From: Bacteroides sp. CAG:1076
Lineage (GTDB): Bacteria; Bacteroidota; Bacteroidia; Bacteroidales; Bacteroidaceae
Direction: 5' to 3'
NCBI GenBank assembly: GCA_000436795.1
Contig: HF993291.1
Location: 1-27,373 of the forward strand
Length of the DNA stretch: 27,373 nucleotides
Below are positions 15,265 to 23,728 of the stretch, one piece after another; position 1 is the first letter of the stretch, and each line of letters starts with the position of its first letter. Both the position numbers and the translations under genes were made by a program. Under the pieces are notes generated by a model. That model saw only the letters and a list, made by a program, of their open reading frames with translations, did not search any database and was not told the origin of the DNA.

Positions 15265-16109
15265 ATGTTACGGTATTGCTTGGGCGACATGCCTGTATAT
15301 CGTTTAAAGTACTTCCCGAAGAAAGAAATATCGGGGAAGTTTAATGAATATGCGATTTCCTGAATGGTCAGCTCGGTGGAGCGGAGTTTCGCCTGGGCAT
15401 CGCGTATTACAAAAGTCGATATGATATCTGTCAGGGTTTTCCCTGTTGTTTTCTTGATTGTCGTACTGAGATGCTGAGGCGATAAGTGCATTTTCTCGGC
15501 ATAGAACGAAATGTTGCGTTCCTGCTTGTAGTTTTGTATGACAATTCGAATCAGTTCCTTTACTATTTCCTGATTGCGGTTGTATCGGGGGCGTTCGCTT
15601 CCTTCTCTTTGTTTATATATATTTCCTAAGCCTAATATCAGCTGGCTGCATATTAAATAGGCTTGTTCGTTCCTGATGAAGGTGTCTTGCAGACGCATTG
15701 CCTTAATCAGTACCTTAAAATATTCATAGAATATCCCTGCGGCCTCGGGGCTCAGTTCGATAACCGGTTCTTCAAATATCGATGGGGTATATTCAATCAT
15801 GCGTGAAAACATGGGAGGACTCTGGACCAGTTTTTGAGAAAATCCTACAAAAATAAACCGGCAATCCTTGCTTTCATCCATTATTTGTACAAACTGATGT
15901 GGAAAAATAATGGCAATCGTATTCTTCTTTAGTTCGTATTTGTTCAGGTGTATAGTGATTGTACAGTTCCCCCGGATACACAGCAAGAAAAGACATCCAG
16001 GCATTTGAACCGGATTCTTAAAGAGATTCTTGATGTTGCCTATGAGGTCAATGCCTGTCAGCATATCAATATTTTCTGGTATAGACTCTAATGAGTTTAT
16101 TCGTTTCAT
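15258..16109 (-). CDS. AraC-family transcriptional regulator
   Basis: The 283 residues have a cupin-like N-terminal sensing region (about 20-130) and a C-terminal double helix-turn-helix AraC domain (about 185-283). The first HTH is around SFYAEKMHLSPQHLSTTIKK, and the second around IQEIAYSLNFPDISFFGKYFKR, followed by the signature GMSPKQYR. It is divergent from the sugar transporter at 16318, with the 208-bp gap holding its promoter and a palindrome. The simplest inference is that it controls that transporter in response to a sugar, but no ligand can be read. No other sugar-metabolism gene is adjacent. Confidence 0.9.
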   Translation of the reverse strand: MKRINSLESIPENIDMLTGIDLIGNIKNLFKNPVQMPGCLFLLCIRGNCTITIHLNKYELKKNTIAIIFPHQFVQIMDESKDCRFIFVGFSQKLVQSPPMFSRMIEYTPSIFEEPVIELSPEAAGIFYEYFKVLIKAMRLQDTFIRNEQAYLICSQLILGLGNIYKQREGSERPRYNRNQEIVKELIRIVIQNYKQERNISFYAEKMHLSPQHLSTTIKKTTGKTLTDIISTFVIRDAQAKLRSTELTIQEIAYSLNFPDISFFGKYFKRYTGMSPKQYRNME

Positions 16110-16135
16110 TTAATTCTTCTTTATATAATCTGTAG

Positions 16136-16167
16136 CAAATATAATTTTTTTGCCTGAGAGTTCCAAA
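16136..16167 (-). promoter_or_regulatory. Promoter of the AraC-type regulator
   Basis: On the minus strand TTTG (16164-16167), 20 bp, then TATATTTG (16136-16143) match the Bacteroidetes consensus exactly. The -7 element lies 26 bp before the ATG at 16109. Confidence 0.75.
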
Positions 16168-16280
16168 TGTTACATATTTGTGCTTAGATTCGTTAAGAAA
16201 CTAATTTTTAATATGATGAAATATGTATTACAATGTGAAAAAGACTTAACGGGAAGTACGATGAAAGAATAGATTTTGTA

Positions 16281-16301
16281 TTTTCGTAACCAGTACGAAA
16301 A
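16281..16301. promoter_or_regulatory. Palindrome upstream of the sugar transporter (possible operator)
   Basis: TTTTCGTA (16281-16288), ACCAG, TACGAAAA (16294-16301) is a perfect 8-bp inverted repeat ending 16 bp before the GTG start. The half AGTACGA also occurs at 16255-16261. It could bind a regulator or form an mRNA hairpin near the start codon. It also argues against a TTG start at 16276, which would put it inside the coding region. Confidence 0.45.
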
Positions 16302-16317
16302 CTATAAATTTAATATC

Positions 16318-17691
16318 GTGAAAAACAGTAATTTGTATTTGGTTAGTTTGGTCTTAGTGGCCATTTTGGGCGGTCTTCTTTTCGGATATGACACCGCTGT
16401 TATTTCAGGAGCGGAACAAGCTCTTCAGAAACATTTGGGATTAAACGCATTTTGGCATGGCATTACAGCTTCCAGTGCATTGATCGGGTGTGTAATAGGT
16501 GGAGCCATCTCCGGAGTATGTGCTTCACGCATGGGGCGGCGTAATTCTCTACGTCTGTCGGCTGTGCTGCTTTTCCTGTCGGCATTGGGTTCGTATTATC
16601 CGGAATTTATCTTTTTCGATAAGGGAGATACGTCGTTTGCCCTGATTTTGGCATTCAATTTCTACCGTATATTGGGTGGCGTAGGTGTAGGTTTGGCCTC
16701 TGCTATCAGTCCGATGTACATTGCCGAAGTTGCTCCTTCCGAAATTCGTGGTAAACTTGTTTCATGTAATCAGTTTGCCGTAATCTTTGGTATGCTGGTG
16801 GTTTATTTTGTGAATTACATGATTAAGGATGGAATGACTGAAGAAACCCTGGTATCCGACGGATGGCGTCAGATGTTCTTGTCGGAAGCTTATCCGGCAG
16901 CCGTATTTGCAATTCTTCTTTTCTTTGTCCCGAAAACTCCACGTTATCTGGTTATGGAAGGAAATGACTCAAAGGCTCTCTATGTGCTGGAGCGCATCAA
17001 CGGTCCGGAAAAGGCAAAGAAAATTTTCTCGGACATTAAGTCGGTTACAGCCGAGAAGACCGAGAAGCTGTTTACTTATGGTGTGTCTGTGATTGTCATC
17101 GGAATTTTACTTTCTGTCTTCCAGCAGGCTATCGGTATTAATGCCGTGCTTTATTATGCTCCTCGTATTTTCGAAAAGATTGGCGGCGGAGGCGACGGTA
17201 TGATGCAGACGGTTATTATGGGTATAGTAAATATTACCTTTACGCTGGTTGCTATCTTTACGGTAGAGAAGGTGGGAAGAAAGCCATTGCTTATTATCGG
17301 ATCTATAGGTATGGCTATCGGTGCCTTGGGTACTGCGGCTTGCGATGAGTTCCATGTGAGCGGAATGGTGGCTGTTTTGTGTATCATTGTTTACTCTGCT
17401 GCATTTATGATGTCGTGGGGACCGATTACGTGGGTGTTGATCGCCGAAATATTCCCTAACACAATCCGTAGTAAGGCTGTTGCCATTGCAGTAGCTTTCC
17501 AGTGGATATTTAATTATCTCGTATCGTCTACTTTCCCGGCTATGTACGAAGTCAGTCCGTTCTTTGCCTATTCGCTGTACGGCGTAATCTGTGTGATAGC
17601 TGCTATCTTTGTATGGAAGTGGGTACCTGAAACAAAGGGTAGAACCTTGGAGGAAATGAATCAGCTCTGGCTTAGCCGAAGCAAACGCTAA
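16318..17691 (+). CDS. MFS sugar porter, XylE-like
   Basis: This is a 12-helix sugar:proton symporter of the sugar porter family, close to E. coli XylE. From the GTG at 16318 it has 457 residues. It shows GGLLFGYDTAVISGA in helix 1, the SRMGRRN loop, RGKLVSCNQFAVIFG in helix 5, VPKTPRYL, QQAIGINAVLYYAP in helix 7, SWGPITWVLIAEIFP in helix 10, and the closing PETKGRTLEE signature. XylE sugar-binding Q168, Q288, Q289, N294 and W392 have matches, but the residue matching XylE Q175 is Met, so xylose may not be the main substrate. A TTG at 16276 would add 14 polar residues that include a palindrome, so GTG is preferred. The gene ends at a good terminator. Confidence 0.9.
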   Translation: MKNSNLYLVSLVLVAILGGLLFGYDTAVISGAEQALQKHLGLNAFWHGITASSALIGCVIGGAISGVCASRMGRRNSLRLSAVLLFLSALGSYYPEFIFFDKGDTSFALILAFNFYRILGGVGVGLASAISPMYIAEVAPSEIRGKLVSCNQFAVIFGMLVVYFVNYMIKDGMTEETLVSDGWRQMFLSEAYPAAVFAILLFFVPKTPRYLVMEGNDSKALYVLERINGPEKAKKIFSDIKSVTAEKTEKLFTYGVSVIVIGILLSVFQQAIGINAVLYYAPRIFEKIGGGGDGMMQTVIMGIVNITFTLVAIFTVEKVGRKPLLIIGSIGMAIGALGTAACDEFHVSGMVAVLCIIVYSAAFMMSWGPITWVLIAEIFPNTIRSKAVAIAVAFQWIFNYLVSSTFPAMYEVSPFFAYSLYGVICVIAAIFVWKWVPETKGRTLEEMNQLWLSRSKR

Positions 17692-17749
17692 ATAGGCTTA
17701 ACCGGAAAACTATTAAGATAAAATAAACACCGGATTATTTATAGATTTC

Positions 17750-17798
17750 AGAAAGCGGGAAAATGGATGTCAGCGTCTGTTTTTCCGCTTTCTTTTTG
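17750..17798 (+). terminator. Intrinsic terminator of the sugar transporter gene
   Basis: AGAAAGCGG (17750-17758) pairs with CCGCTTTCT (17785-17793), and the A-rich and T-rich flanks extend the pairing. A T-run follows (17793-17797). It is 58 bp after the transporter stop. Confidence 0.75.
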
Positions 17799-18126
17799 CT
17801 GTTTCCCGTCATTTGTCCGACTTTGGTATGTGGATGAAGACCTGGATAAGAAAATTTGTCTGGGCGTGTCTATAAACGGCGTCAGCTGTGTACTTGCCGG
17901 CTGTTGGAATGATTATGGATGGGCCTGCGTATGCGTGGAAAAACGTCTGCACGTCTTGGACGATTTTTGTACAAATTATTTTTGTTTTTGTACAAATTTT
18001 GTTCTGAATAAGGTGAGATGTAGTTTCGTTTCCCGTGAAGTTTGAAATAGCCTGTCGGCATAAATTCTATATTGTCGGGGGGATTATAGGGGAGGACAGG
18101 CAAGCATAAGCTGTTATAAAAGCGAA
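17799..18126. other. Non-coding gap between convergent genes
   Basis: This 328-bp stretch lies between the transporter terminator and the ppiD terminator. Open frames exist on both strands, but their products are low-complexity, Cys-rich or run through terminators, and resemble no family. It holds tandem palindromes (17964-17998), a G-rich patch (18077-18095) and a weak 6-bp inverted repeat CCTGTC/GACAGG (18051-18056 and 18095-18100). No tRNA or known RNA was recognised. Confidence 0.5.
17964..17998. repeat. Two identical palindromic boxes spaced 21 bp
   Basis: TTTTTGTACAAATT occurs at 17964-17977 and again at 17985-17998. Each has the perfect palindrome TTTGTACAAA (17966-17975 and 17987-17996). 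The centres are 21 bp apart, two DNA turns, so both would face the same side. This looks like a tandem binding site, but no gene starts beside it. Confidence 0.6.
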
Positions 18127-18156
18127 GCGGACAAACTGAAAACTCAGTCTGCCCGC
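18127..18156 (-). terminator. Intrinsic terminator of the ppiD gene
   Basis: On the minus strand GCGGGCAGACTGA pairs with TCAGTTTGTCCGC over 13 positions (two G-U) around a 4-nt loop. The downstream TTCGCTTTTATAA is moderately T-rich. It lies 38 bp after the ppiD stop. Confidence 0.75.
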
Positions 18157-18194
18157 CTCTATACTCTTTCAGCAAAAAATTATCTTAATGAATT

Positions 18195-20330
18195 TTAGAA
18201 GAACAAGTAACGCTTGTCTACGATTTCAGCTTTGTCGCGCAGTTCGTAGATGCACTGTCCGGCATAGCGTACAGCCATACCAGAGAGAGCTGCTTCTTCT
18301 TTCTTTGCATCAAATTTCTCTGTACCTTTTTCCTTGTTGTATACCTGAATCATGTAAACTCCGGCATTACCTTTGATAGGAGCAGAAACTTTGTTCAGAT
18401 CAGTCTTTGATGCATATGCACTGATTGCAGGTTCGCTGGCACGAGTTACAGCAATAAATGCAGGAGCATTGAATGTAACATGTTTAACAGTATCGCTGAT
18501 AGCGTCTTTCATTCCCTTAACCTGTGCTAAAGAGTTGAAGCCTTTCATCTGGTCCATAATCTTTTCAGCTTTCTTGTCGCGAAGAATTTCACTCTTCAGC
18601 ATGTCAGAAACCTTATTGATGTTTACGTAACCTTCCGGATTTACGGCTTCCAGAGCTACTACCATCAGGTGATCGTTTTCACCACATTCATACAATGGAG
18701 AAACGTCGCCCGGTTTTGCGCTGAATACCCATTTCAAAGCTTCGCGAGTAGATTTTACGCCACCTACATAATGTTCGTCGCTGCGGAAGTTAGCACGTGG
18801 AGTAACACTGTATCCAGCTTCTTCTGCATTCTTTTCAAGATTCTTGATTGTTGTATTCTGAGCTACAAACTGGCTGAACTTATTGTAAGCCTTATTGTAA
18901 GTTTCCTTGCTGAATTCAACAGGACGTTTGATGACAGCTACTGTATATTTGTCTTTCATCGCCTTCTTGTTCATTACCTGCAGGATAAGATTAGCCTGAC
19001 CTACTTTGATGTTTGCCAGTTCGTCAACAGGCTGAGAAATCAGTTTGTTGATGAAAGTAGCGTTGTCTGCATCCAGTGAGGCACCTTCCCAGCTCTGAGA
19101 GTTAACCCAGTTTGCTTCGCCGGTCTGACCATATTTCTTTGCAAGTTCAGCAAAATCTGCTCCACCCTTCAGTGCATTGTAAATACTGTCTGCCAATGTT
19201 GCTGTCTTAGCTTCTGTATCAGCATATACCTGAATCTGACGGAACTGGATAGAGTCCGGAGCTGTAGTCTTGGCAATAATCTTGAACGCATTGTAAGAAT
19301 CGTCGGCCTGGTTGTAGTAAGGACCATATACTTCGTTGACAGAAGTAGAATCCAAACGGCTTGCAATGTCAGAAGGTAATACTGTTTTGCTTACCGGTAC
19401 ATCTGCAAACGGAATAACAGAACCTGTAGAGCGGACAAATGCGGCATAGTCGCTTGTAGTATTTGTCAGCTGGCTGCTGTATTCTGTAACCTCTTTTTGA
19501 ACTTCCTGACGGTCGGCGTCAGAAGGAACGATACGTACATCGATAAATTTGATGTCGCGTGTCTCAACAGGCTGTTTGAACGATTCTTTTCTTTCTTCAT
19601 ATAGTTTCTTGATGTCTTCGTTCGAAACTGTGATTGTAGAATCGCTGATGCTTGAATAAGGAACACCTGCCAGCAATAAGTCAGACTGAGCTGTACGTCC
19701 GTTGAATGCATCTTCTGCTGCGACCGGATTTGAAATTAATGATTTTGCAATCAGGTTCTGGTATTTTTCTGCAAGTACAGACTGTTTTAAAGTCTTTTCG
19801 ATGAACTTCCAGAAGTTACCCATCTTCTGATAGTATTCAACATACTGTGCAGGCATTTTGCTTGTGTCCAGATTTGCATAGTCTACCAAGAACTTCTTCA
19901 ACATATCTTTATCGAAGGCACCTGTTTGCGGGTTACGGAACGGAGTCTGCATCAGCAGCGGATTGGTTCCTTCATCGATAATAGCCTGAAGTTCTTTGTC
20001 TGTAACTTTCAGTCCAAGTTTCTTCGCTTCAGCAGCTATCAGTTCGTTTGTTACGTATGTGTTCCAAACCTGATCTTTGATATTAGTCAGCTGATCGTCG
20101 TTTAATGAATTCAGTCCGTTGGTCAGTTTGATTACTTCGCTGAATTCGTCTACCATTTTTTGATAGTCCTGAACGGAGAGTGTGTTTCCATTTATTTCTC
20201 CAGCGTCTTGTTTCCCTTGATGCGGCTGAAGAATTTTCCACGCATCACCTGCAATGAAGGCAAAAAGGGCAAGACCGATTACAATGACCAAAAGAGGTCC
20301 TTTGCTTCTGATTGTTTGTAAAGTTGCCAT
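18195..20330 (-). CDS. ppiD: Periplasmic peptidyl-prolyl isomerase/foldase, PpiD-like
   Basis: This 711-residue protein has the PpiD layout: a short cytoplasmic start, a membrane anchor (about 12-30), a SurA-type N-terminal chaperone region (about 40-250), a parvulin rotamase domain (about 340-465, with SIQFRQIQVYA and GADFAELAKKYG), and a second helical/C-terminal region. PpiD-like proteins are anchored in the inner membrane and help fold exported outer-membrane proteins. It is larger than E. coli PpiD (about 620) but normal for Bacteroidales. It follows the CBS-domain gene by 117 bp and has its own promoter-like site, so it can be expressed apart from the upstream genes. The catalytic parvulin residues are not clear to me, so isomerase activity is uncertain. 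Confidence 0.85.
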   Translation of the reverse strand: MATLQTIRSKGPLLVIVIGLALFAFIAGDAWKILQPHQGKQDAGEINGNTLSVQDYQKMVDEFSEVIKLTNGLNSLNDDQLTNIKDQVWNTYVTNELIAAEAKKLGLKVTDKELQAIIDEGTNPLLMQTPFRNPQTGAFDKDMLKKFLVDYANLDTSKMPAQYVEYYQKMGNFWKFIEKTLKQSVLAEKYQNLIAKSLISNPVAAEDAFNGRTAQSDLLLAGVPYSSISDSTITVSNEDIKKLYEERKESFKQPVETRDIKFIDVRIVPSDADRQEVQKEVTEYSSQLTNTTSDYAAFVRSTGSVIPFADVPVSKTVLPSDIASRLDSTSVNEVYGPYYNQADDSYNAFKIIAKTTAPDSIQFRQIQVYADTEAKTATLADSIYNALKGGADFAELAKKYGQTGEANWVNSQSWEGASLDADNATFINKLISQPVDELANIKVGQANLILQVMNKKAMKDKYTVAVIKRPVEFSKETYNKAYNKFSQFVAQNTTIKNLEKNAEEAGYSVTPRANFRSDEHYVGGVKSTREALKWVFSAKPGDVSPLYECGENDHLMVVALEAVNPEGYVNINKVSDMLKSEILRDKKAEKIMDQMKGFNSLAQVKGMKDAISDTVKHVTFNAPAFIAVTRASEPAISAYASKTDLNKVSAPIKGNAGVYMIQVYNKEKGTEKFDAKKEEAALSGMAVRYAGQCIYELRDKAEIVDKRYLFF

Positions 20331-20374
20331 TTAAAGTTATTATTTTTTGTTTATTGTTTTTTTTCTTTAGCGCA

Positions 20375-20382
20375 CGAAGATA
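20375..20382 (-). promoter_or_regulatory. -7 promoter-like element upstream of ppiD
   Basis: The minus strand reads TATCTTCG, one mismatch from TAnnTTTG, 44 bp before the ppiD ATG. No clear TTTG is found at -33, and the region is AT-rich, so this is a weak to moderate call. Confidence 0.45.
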
Positions 20383-20447
20383 CAAAAAATGTACTTAGTA
20401 GGCTCTTTTTTATAGAAAAATTTTTATTTTAAGAGCTTTTAAATAGC

Positions 20448-21704
20448 TTATTTGTTAACTTTTAGCTTAACCAACTCTATTTTTGTTGCTGTAACTTTGA
20501 TGATTTTAAACTGGAAGTTTCCTATCGTTATTGTTTCGTGCATTTTAGGGAAACTTTGATATTCGTGTAGGATAAGCCCACCTATCGTTTGATATTCATC
20601 ACTTTCTGGTAGTTTTAATCCGAATTCCTCATTCGCTTTTTCAATTTCTACACGTCCGGAGAATATGTATTCGTTTTCTCCAATATTTTTGGCTATGCTG
20701 GAGTTGGTATCATGTTCGTCTTCAATGTCACCGAAGATTTGTTCTACCAAGTCTTCCATGGAAACCAGTCCTGATGTTCCTCCAAATTCGTCTACAACGA
20801 TTGCCAGTGAGCGCTTTTGTTGCATAAGCTGCTGCATAAGTTTGTGGGCGCTCATCGTTTCTGGTATGATGGGGATTGTGCGTATATGCTGGCGCCAGTC
20901 GGTCAGTGATTTAAACATCTCGGATGAGTGTATATAGCCGATAACGTTGTCTATATCTTCTTGGTAAACGATGACTTTGCTTATTCCATGCTCAATGAAT
21001 TCTGCTTTCAGCTCGTCCAGCGTGGCATTGACATCTACAGCAATGATTTCGGTACGCGGAACCATGCAGTCGCGTACTTTGATACTGGAAAAGTCGAGTG
21101 CATTCCGGAATATTTCTATTTCGGTGTCAATAGCATTCTGGTCTTGTACCTTTTCGATACTGCTCTGTATGAAATAGTCCAGATCTACTTTTGTAAATGC
21201 TTTATCTTGGGTTTCCTTGTTTATTTTGGTTCCTGTAAGATAAAGGATACAGGTTGATAGGGAAGAGGCAAAGCGGCTGATCGGATACAGTATCAGGTAA
21301 CAGATAAATGTCGGTATGGCAAATGCGCGTAATGTGCTGTTAGGACTTATCTTAAATAAAGTCTTGGGTAGGAATTCTCCTGTTACGAGAATGATTGCTG
21401 TAGATATAAGCGTTTCTATTGTAACCAAAGCTACCTGATTATTGATAATGCCTATCAGGATATACTCTTCTATCAGTTGAGCCATCCAAATACCATACAC
21501 AACCAGAGCTATATTGTTTCCCACCAGCATGGTTGAAATGAAATTATTGGGATTGCGATAAAAAATGGATAAAATACGGGCTTGTATGCCATTGTCCTTT
21601 TCCATTTCAAAACGCAACTTGTTGGAAGAAACAAAGGCAATTTCCATTCCTGAAAAGAATGCGGAAAATGCCATTGATATAAGTAGTTCTATAATTAGTC
21701 CCAT
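20448..21704 (-). CDS. CNNM/CBS-domain membrane protein (CorC/HlyC family)
   Basis: The 418 residues repeat the architecture of the protein at 1857-3209: DUF21/CNNM membrane domain with helices near 3-23, 55-78, 85-110 and 128-150, a CBS pair starting near VRDCMVPRTEI, with VVDEFGGTSGLVSMEDLVEQ in the second CBS, and a C-terminal CorC_HlyC domain. Family members are connected to Mg2+/Co2+ export, and 'hemolysin' names are historical. The two proteins are paralogues that differ in the membrane part. It lies between lptC (21 bp upstream) and ppiD, so it travels with envelope genes. The transported ion cannot be read from sequence. Confidence 0.9.
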   Translation of the reverse strand: MGLIIELLISMAFSAFFSGMEIAFVSSNKLRFEMEKDNGIQARILSIFYRNPNNFISTMLVGNNIALVVYGIWMAQLIEEYILIGIINNQVALVTIETLISTAIILVTGEFLPKTLFKISPNSTLRAFAIPTFICYLILYPISRFASSLSTCILYLTGTKINKETQDKAFTKVDLDYFIQSSIEKVQDQNAIDTEIEIFRNALDFSSIKVRDCMVPRTEIIAVDVNATLDELKAEFIEHGISKVIVYQEDIDNVIGYIHSSEMFKSLTDWRQHIRTIPIIPETMSAHKLMQQLMQQKRSLAIVVDEFGGTSGLVSMEDLVEQIFGDIEDEHDTNSSIAKNIGENEYIFSGRVEIEKANEEFGLKLPESDEYQTIGGLILHEYQSFPKMHETITIGNFQFKIIKVTATKIELVKLKVNK

Positions 21705-21725
21705 ATTGAATTGGTACAGAGTTTT

Positions 21726-22334
21726 CTATTTTTGGGTCGTATCAGCTGGTGCCGTATCTTCTACCGTAAATATACCTGTATTGTTGAATATTTGATATTC
21801 TGTCATCTGCTGATTCGATTCGAATCCGTATCCCGTCAGTATTTTGTCTGGCTGTTCGATACGTATGAATTGATCGGAATAGATTTTTTCTTTTCCTTGA
21901 TCCCAGTACATAAGCTGGGTATCGAATTTATCTCCACGTTGACTGCGGATATGTACATTGCTTCGGAGCTCCCATAGCTTCTTGGGCTCGTAATAATAGG
22001 CGGTATCTGCTTTTATACTTGCATCAATATGAAAAAGCGTGTCGAACTTTTCGAGATAGATGCCTTTTTCGAATGCCCAGAAAGGAGTATCAACTTCACT
22101 GTAGATCAGCCATTCGGCCGTGATTATTTTATAACGGATCATACCAGAGTCGGATATAAAAGTCGTGACACCGGTAGTACGCATGTCTGGCAGTGAATCT
22201 TTTTCATTGACAGCTGCTGCCAGTTCTTTCTTTTTGCTACATGCAGGCAATAAAATAAACATAACAGCTGCCCAGATGGCAACTGTTATGTTTAAAATCA
22301 TTATATGTTTTTTGTTGGTCACTCTATATGACAT
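21726..22334 (-). CDS. lptC: LPS export ABC transporter periplasmic protein LptC
   Basis: LptC links the inner-membrane LptB2FG transporter to the periplasmic bridge that carries lipopolysaccharide to the outer membrane. The 202 residues match LptC family organisation: an N-terminal hydrophobic segment, then a beta-jellyroll with alternating pattern, including the YYEPKKLWELRSNVHIRSQRGD region. The N-terminus has LLPAC at 28-32, a lipobox, so this member is probably a lipoprotein instead of a helix-anchored LptC. A second start at residue 12 (22301) would give a signal peptide of more usual length. It lies 9 bp after the TPR gene; the cognate lptA, B, F and G are not in the window. Confidence 0.85.
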   Translation of the reverse strand: MSYRVTNKKHIMILNITVAIWAAVMFILLPACSKKKELAAAVNEKDSLPDMRTTGVTTFISDSGMIRYKIITAEWLIYSEVDTPFWAFEKGIYLEKFDTLFHIDASIKADTAYYYEPKKLWELRSNVHIRSQRGDKFDTQLMYWDQGKEKIYSDQFIRIEQPDKILTGYGFESNQQMTEYQIFNNTGIFTVEDTAPADTTQK

Positions 22335-22343
22335 ATAAAGTAT

Positions 22344-23705
22344 TTATCTGATTGTTGTAGTTTCACCAATCCATCCACCGATAGTTACTGAATCACCCTT
22401 CTTCAAGCCTAGGAAGAACAAGTCTTCATCTTTCGGAGTATATGCAGAATAGCTTCCGATCAGCTTGTTAGCTTCTTCTGCAACACTTGGATCTACACTC
22501 TTGGCGCGCTGCAATTTATCGATAGCTGCGAAGTAAGTACATTTGTTCAAAGCTGCTTCATCACCCCAGTTTGGACTAGCTGCATACATCTGTGCAATCA
22601 GGATATATGCTTTACCCATGTTCGGATTGTAAGAAAGAGCTTTGTTTGCATATTGTCTTGCTTTGCCATACATTTTCTGGCTCATAATAGCAATTGCAGC
22701 TTTGTAGCAGTTTTCTGCTTTTTCCATAGGATCTTGTTCGAGTTCGATTGCTTCGTCGAAGTAGCTGACACTCTTGTTGATGTCACCTTTCTTGTAGTAC
22801 ATGTAACCACATCCAAGAGCTGTTGCTGCAGTCGGTTCGATAGCATGAGCTGCTTCTGAGGCCTGGAAATAAGCTTCTTCGTTTGTACATTTCAAGATTT
22901 CCATAACAGAGATAACCTGTTTCAGATAATCAAGATTTGATTTGTTCTGTGCAACTTTAGGACCATAGATAGACTGCATGTCTTCACAAGTAGCTGTACC
23001 GCTATTGATGAAGTAAGCATCTACATTGTCTTTTGCTGTTTTCAGTAATTTCTTAGTCTTTTCTGCTGTTGTAGCTTTGTAAGCAGCATCAGCATAACCA
23101 GAAACTGTCAGGTAGTCCTGAATGAATTGTTCTTTATGGGTATTGTCTGCTTTCAGTTTACGCAGTGACAAGTCCATCATATCCTGGAACATGAAGTAAT
23201 CTGCGTTTTCTTTTTCCAGATCGATAGCTTCTTTTTCTATACCATAAGCAGTGTTAACATCCAGATTAGGACCAGAGAAAACGATAAGGTCATGAGCTTT
23301 CATACCCAAGATGGAACCTTTTGTTGTCGGATTTCTAACCAAACCATTCAGTTGATCCAAGTATTTGATACGCTGGTCGTGTACAGACATCAACTCGTTT
23401 AAGTAAGTCTTTTGCTGTGCAGCATCTTTAGATTCAGCGATCAAGGCACGAAGAATCTTAGCACCGTTAGTATAAGTTCCTACTTGTGCCAACGGAGCTT
23501 CTGTAAATACGGCTTTCCAAGGAGTGTATGCATCCTTGAAGTTGTTAGTCTTTACGTATTCAGTATAAATACTGATGTTCTGGAGGCAACGGAGACTGTC
23601 TTCTCCATGTCCAAAACGAGAACCATCTTCCACTCCTTTTTGAGCGAAAACTGCTGTTGTACCCAATGAAAGCACAGCCAGCATTGTAAACATCTTCATT
23701 TTCAT
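22344..23705 (-). CDS. Secreted tetratricopeptide-repeat protein
   Basis: The 453-residue protein begins with a Sec signal peptide (MKMKMFTMLAVLSLGTTAVFA, cut before QKG). The rest is mainly helical, with TPR-like units clearest near 300-390 (for example GYMYYKKGDINKSVSYFDEA and GKARQYANKALSYNPNMGKA). It is expected in the periplasm or at the outer membrane, probably as a protein-interaction scaffold. It lies 23 bp after the outer-membrane protein gene and 9 bp before lptC, so a role with envelope assembly is inferred from position only. No enzyme motif is visible. Confidence 0.75.
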   Translation of the reverse strand: MKMKMFTMLAVLSLGTTAVFAQKGVEDGSRFGHGEDSLRCLQNISIYTEYVKTNNFKDAYTPWKAVFTEAPLAQVGTYTNGAKILRALIAESKDAAQQKTYLNELMSVHDQRIKYLDQLNGLVRNPTTKGSILGMKAHDLIVFSGPNLDVNTAYGIEKEAIDLEKENADYFMFQDMMDLSLRKLKADNTHKEQFIQDYLTVSGYADAAYKATTAEKTKKLLKTAKDNVDAYFINSGTATCEDMQSIYGPKVAQNKSNLDYLKQVISVMEILKCTNEEAYFQASEAAHAIEPTAATALGCGYMYYKKGDINKSVSYFDEAIELEQDPMEKAENCYKAAIAIMSQKMYGKARQYANKALSYNPNMGKAYILIAQMYAASPNWGDEAALNKCTYFAAIDKLQRAKSVDPSVAEEANKLIGSYSAYTPKDEDLFFLGLKKGDSVTIGGWIGETTTIR

Positions 23706-23728
23706 CGTATATAAATTTAGTTGTTTTG

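Noticed and set aside
16276..16317. TTG start for the sugar transporter
   Set aside because: It would place a perfect palindrome inside the coding region and add a polar extension not expected in XylE relatives.
18077..18100. G-rich patch as a possible G-quadruplex
   Set aside because: Only two runs of four or more G are present, followed by GG pairs, so a stable three-tetrad structure is unlikely.
17767..18175. Open frames of 92 and 97 codons on both strands of the gap before ppiD
   Set aside because: They pass through terminators, are Cys- or Arg/Asn-rich and resemble no protein.
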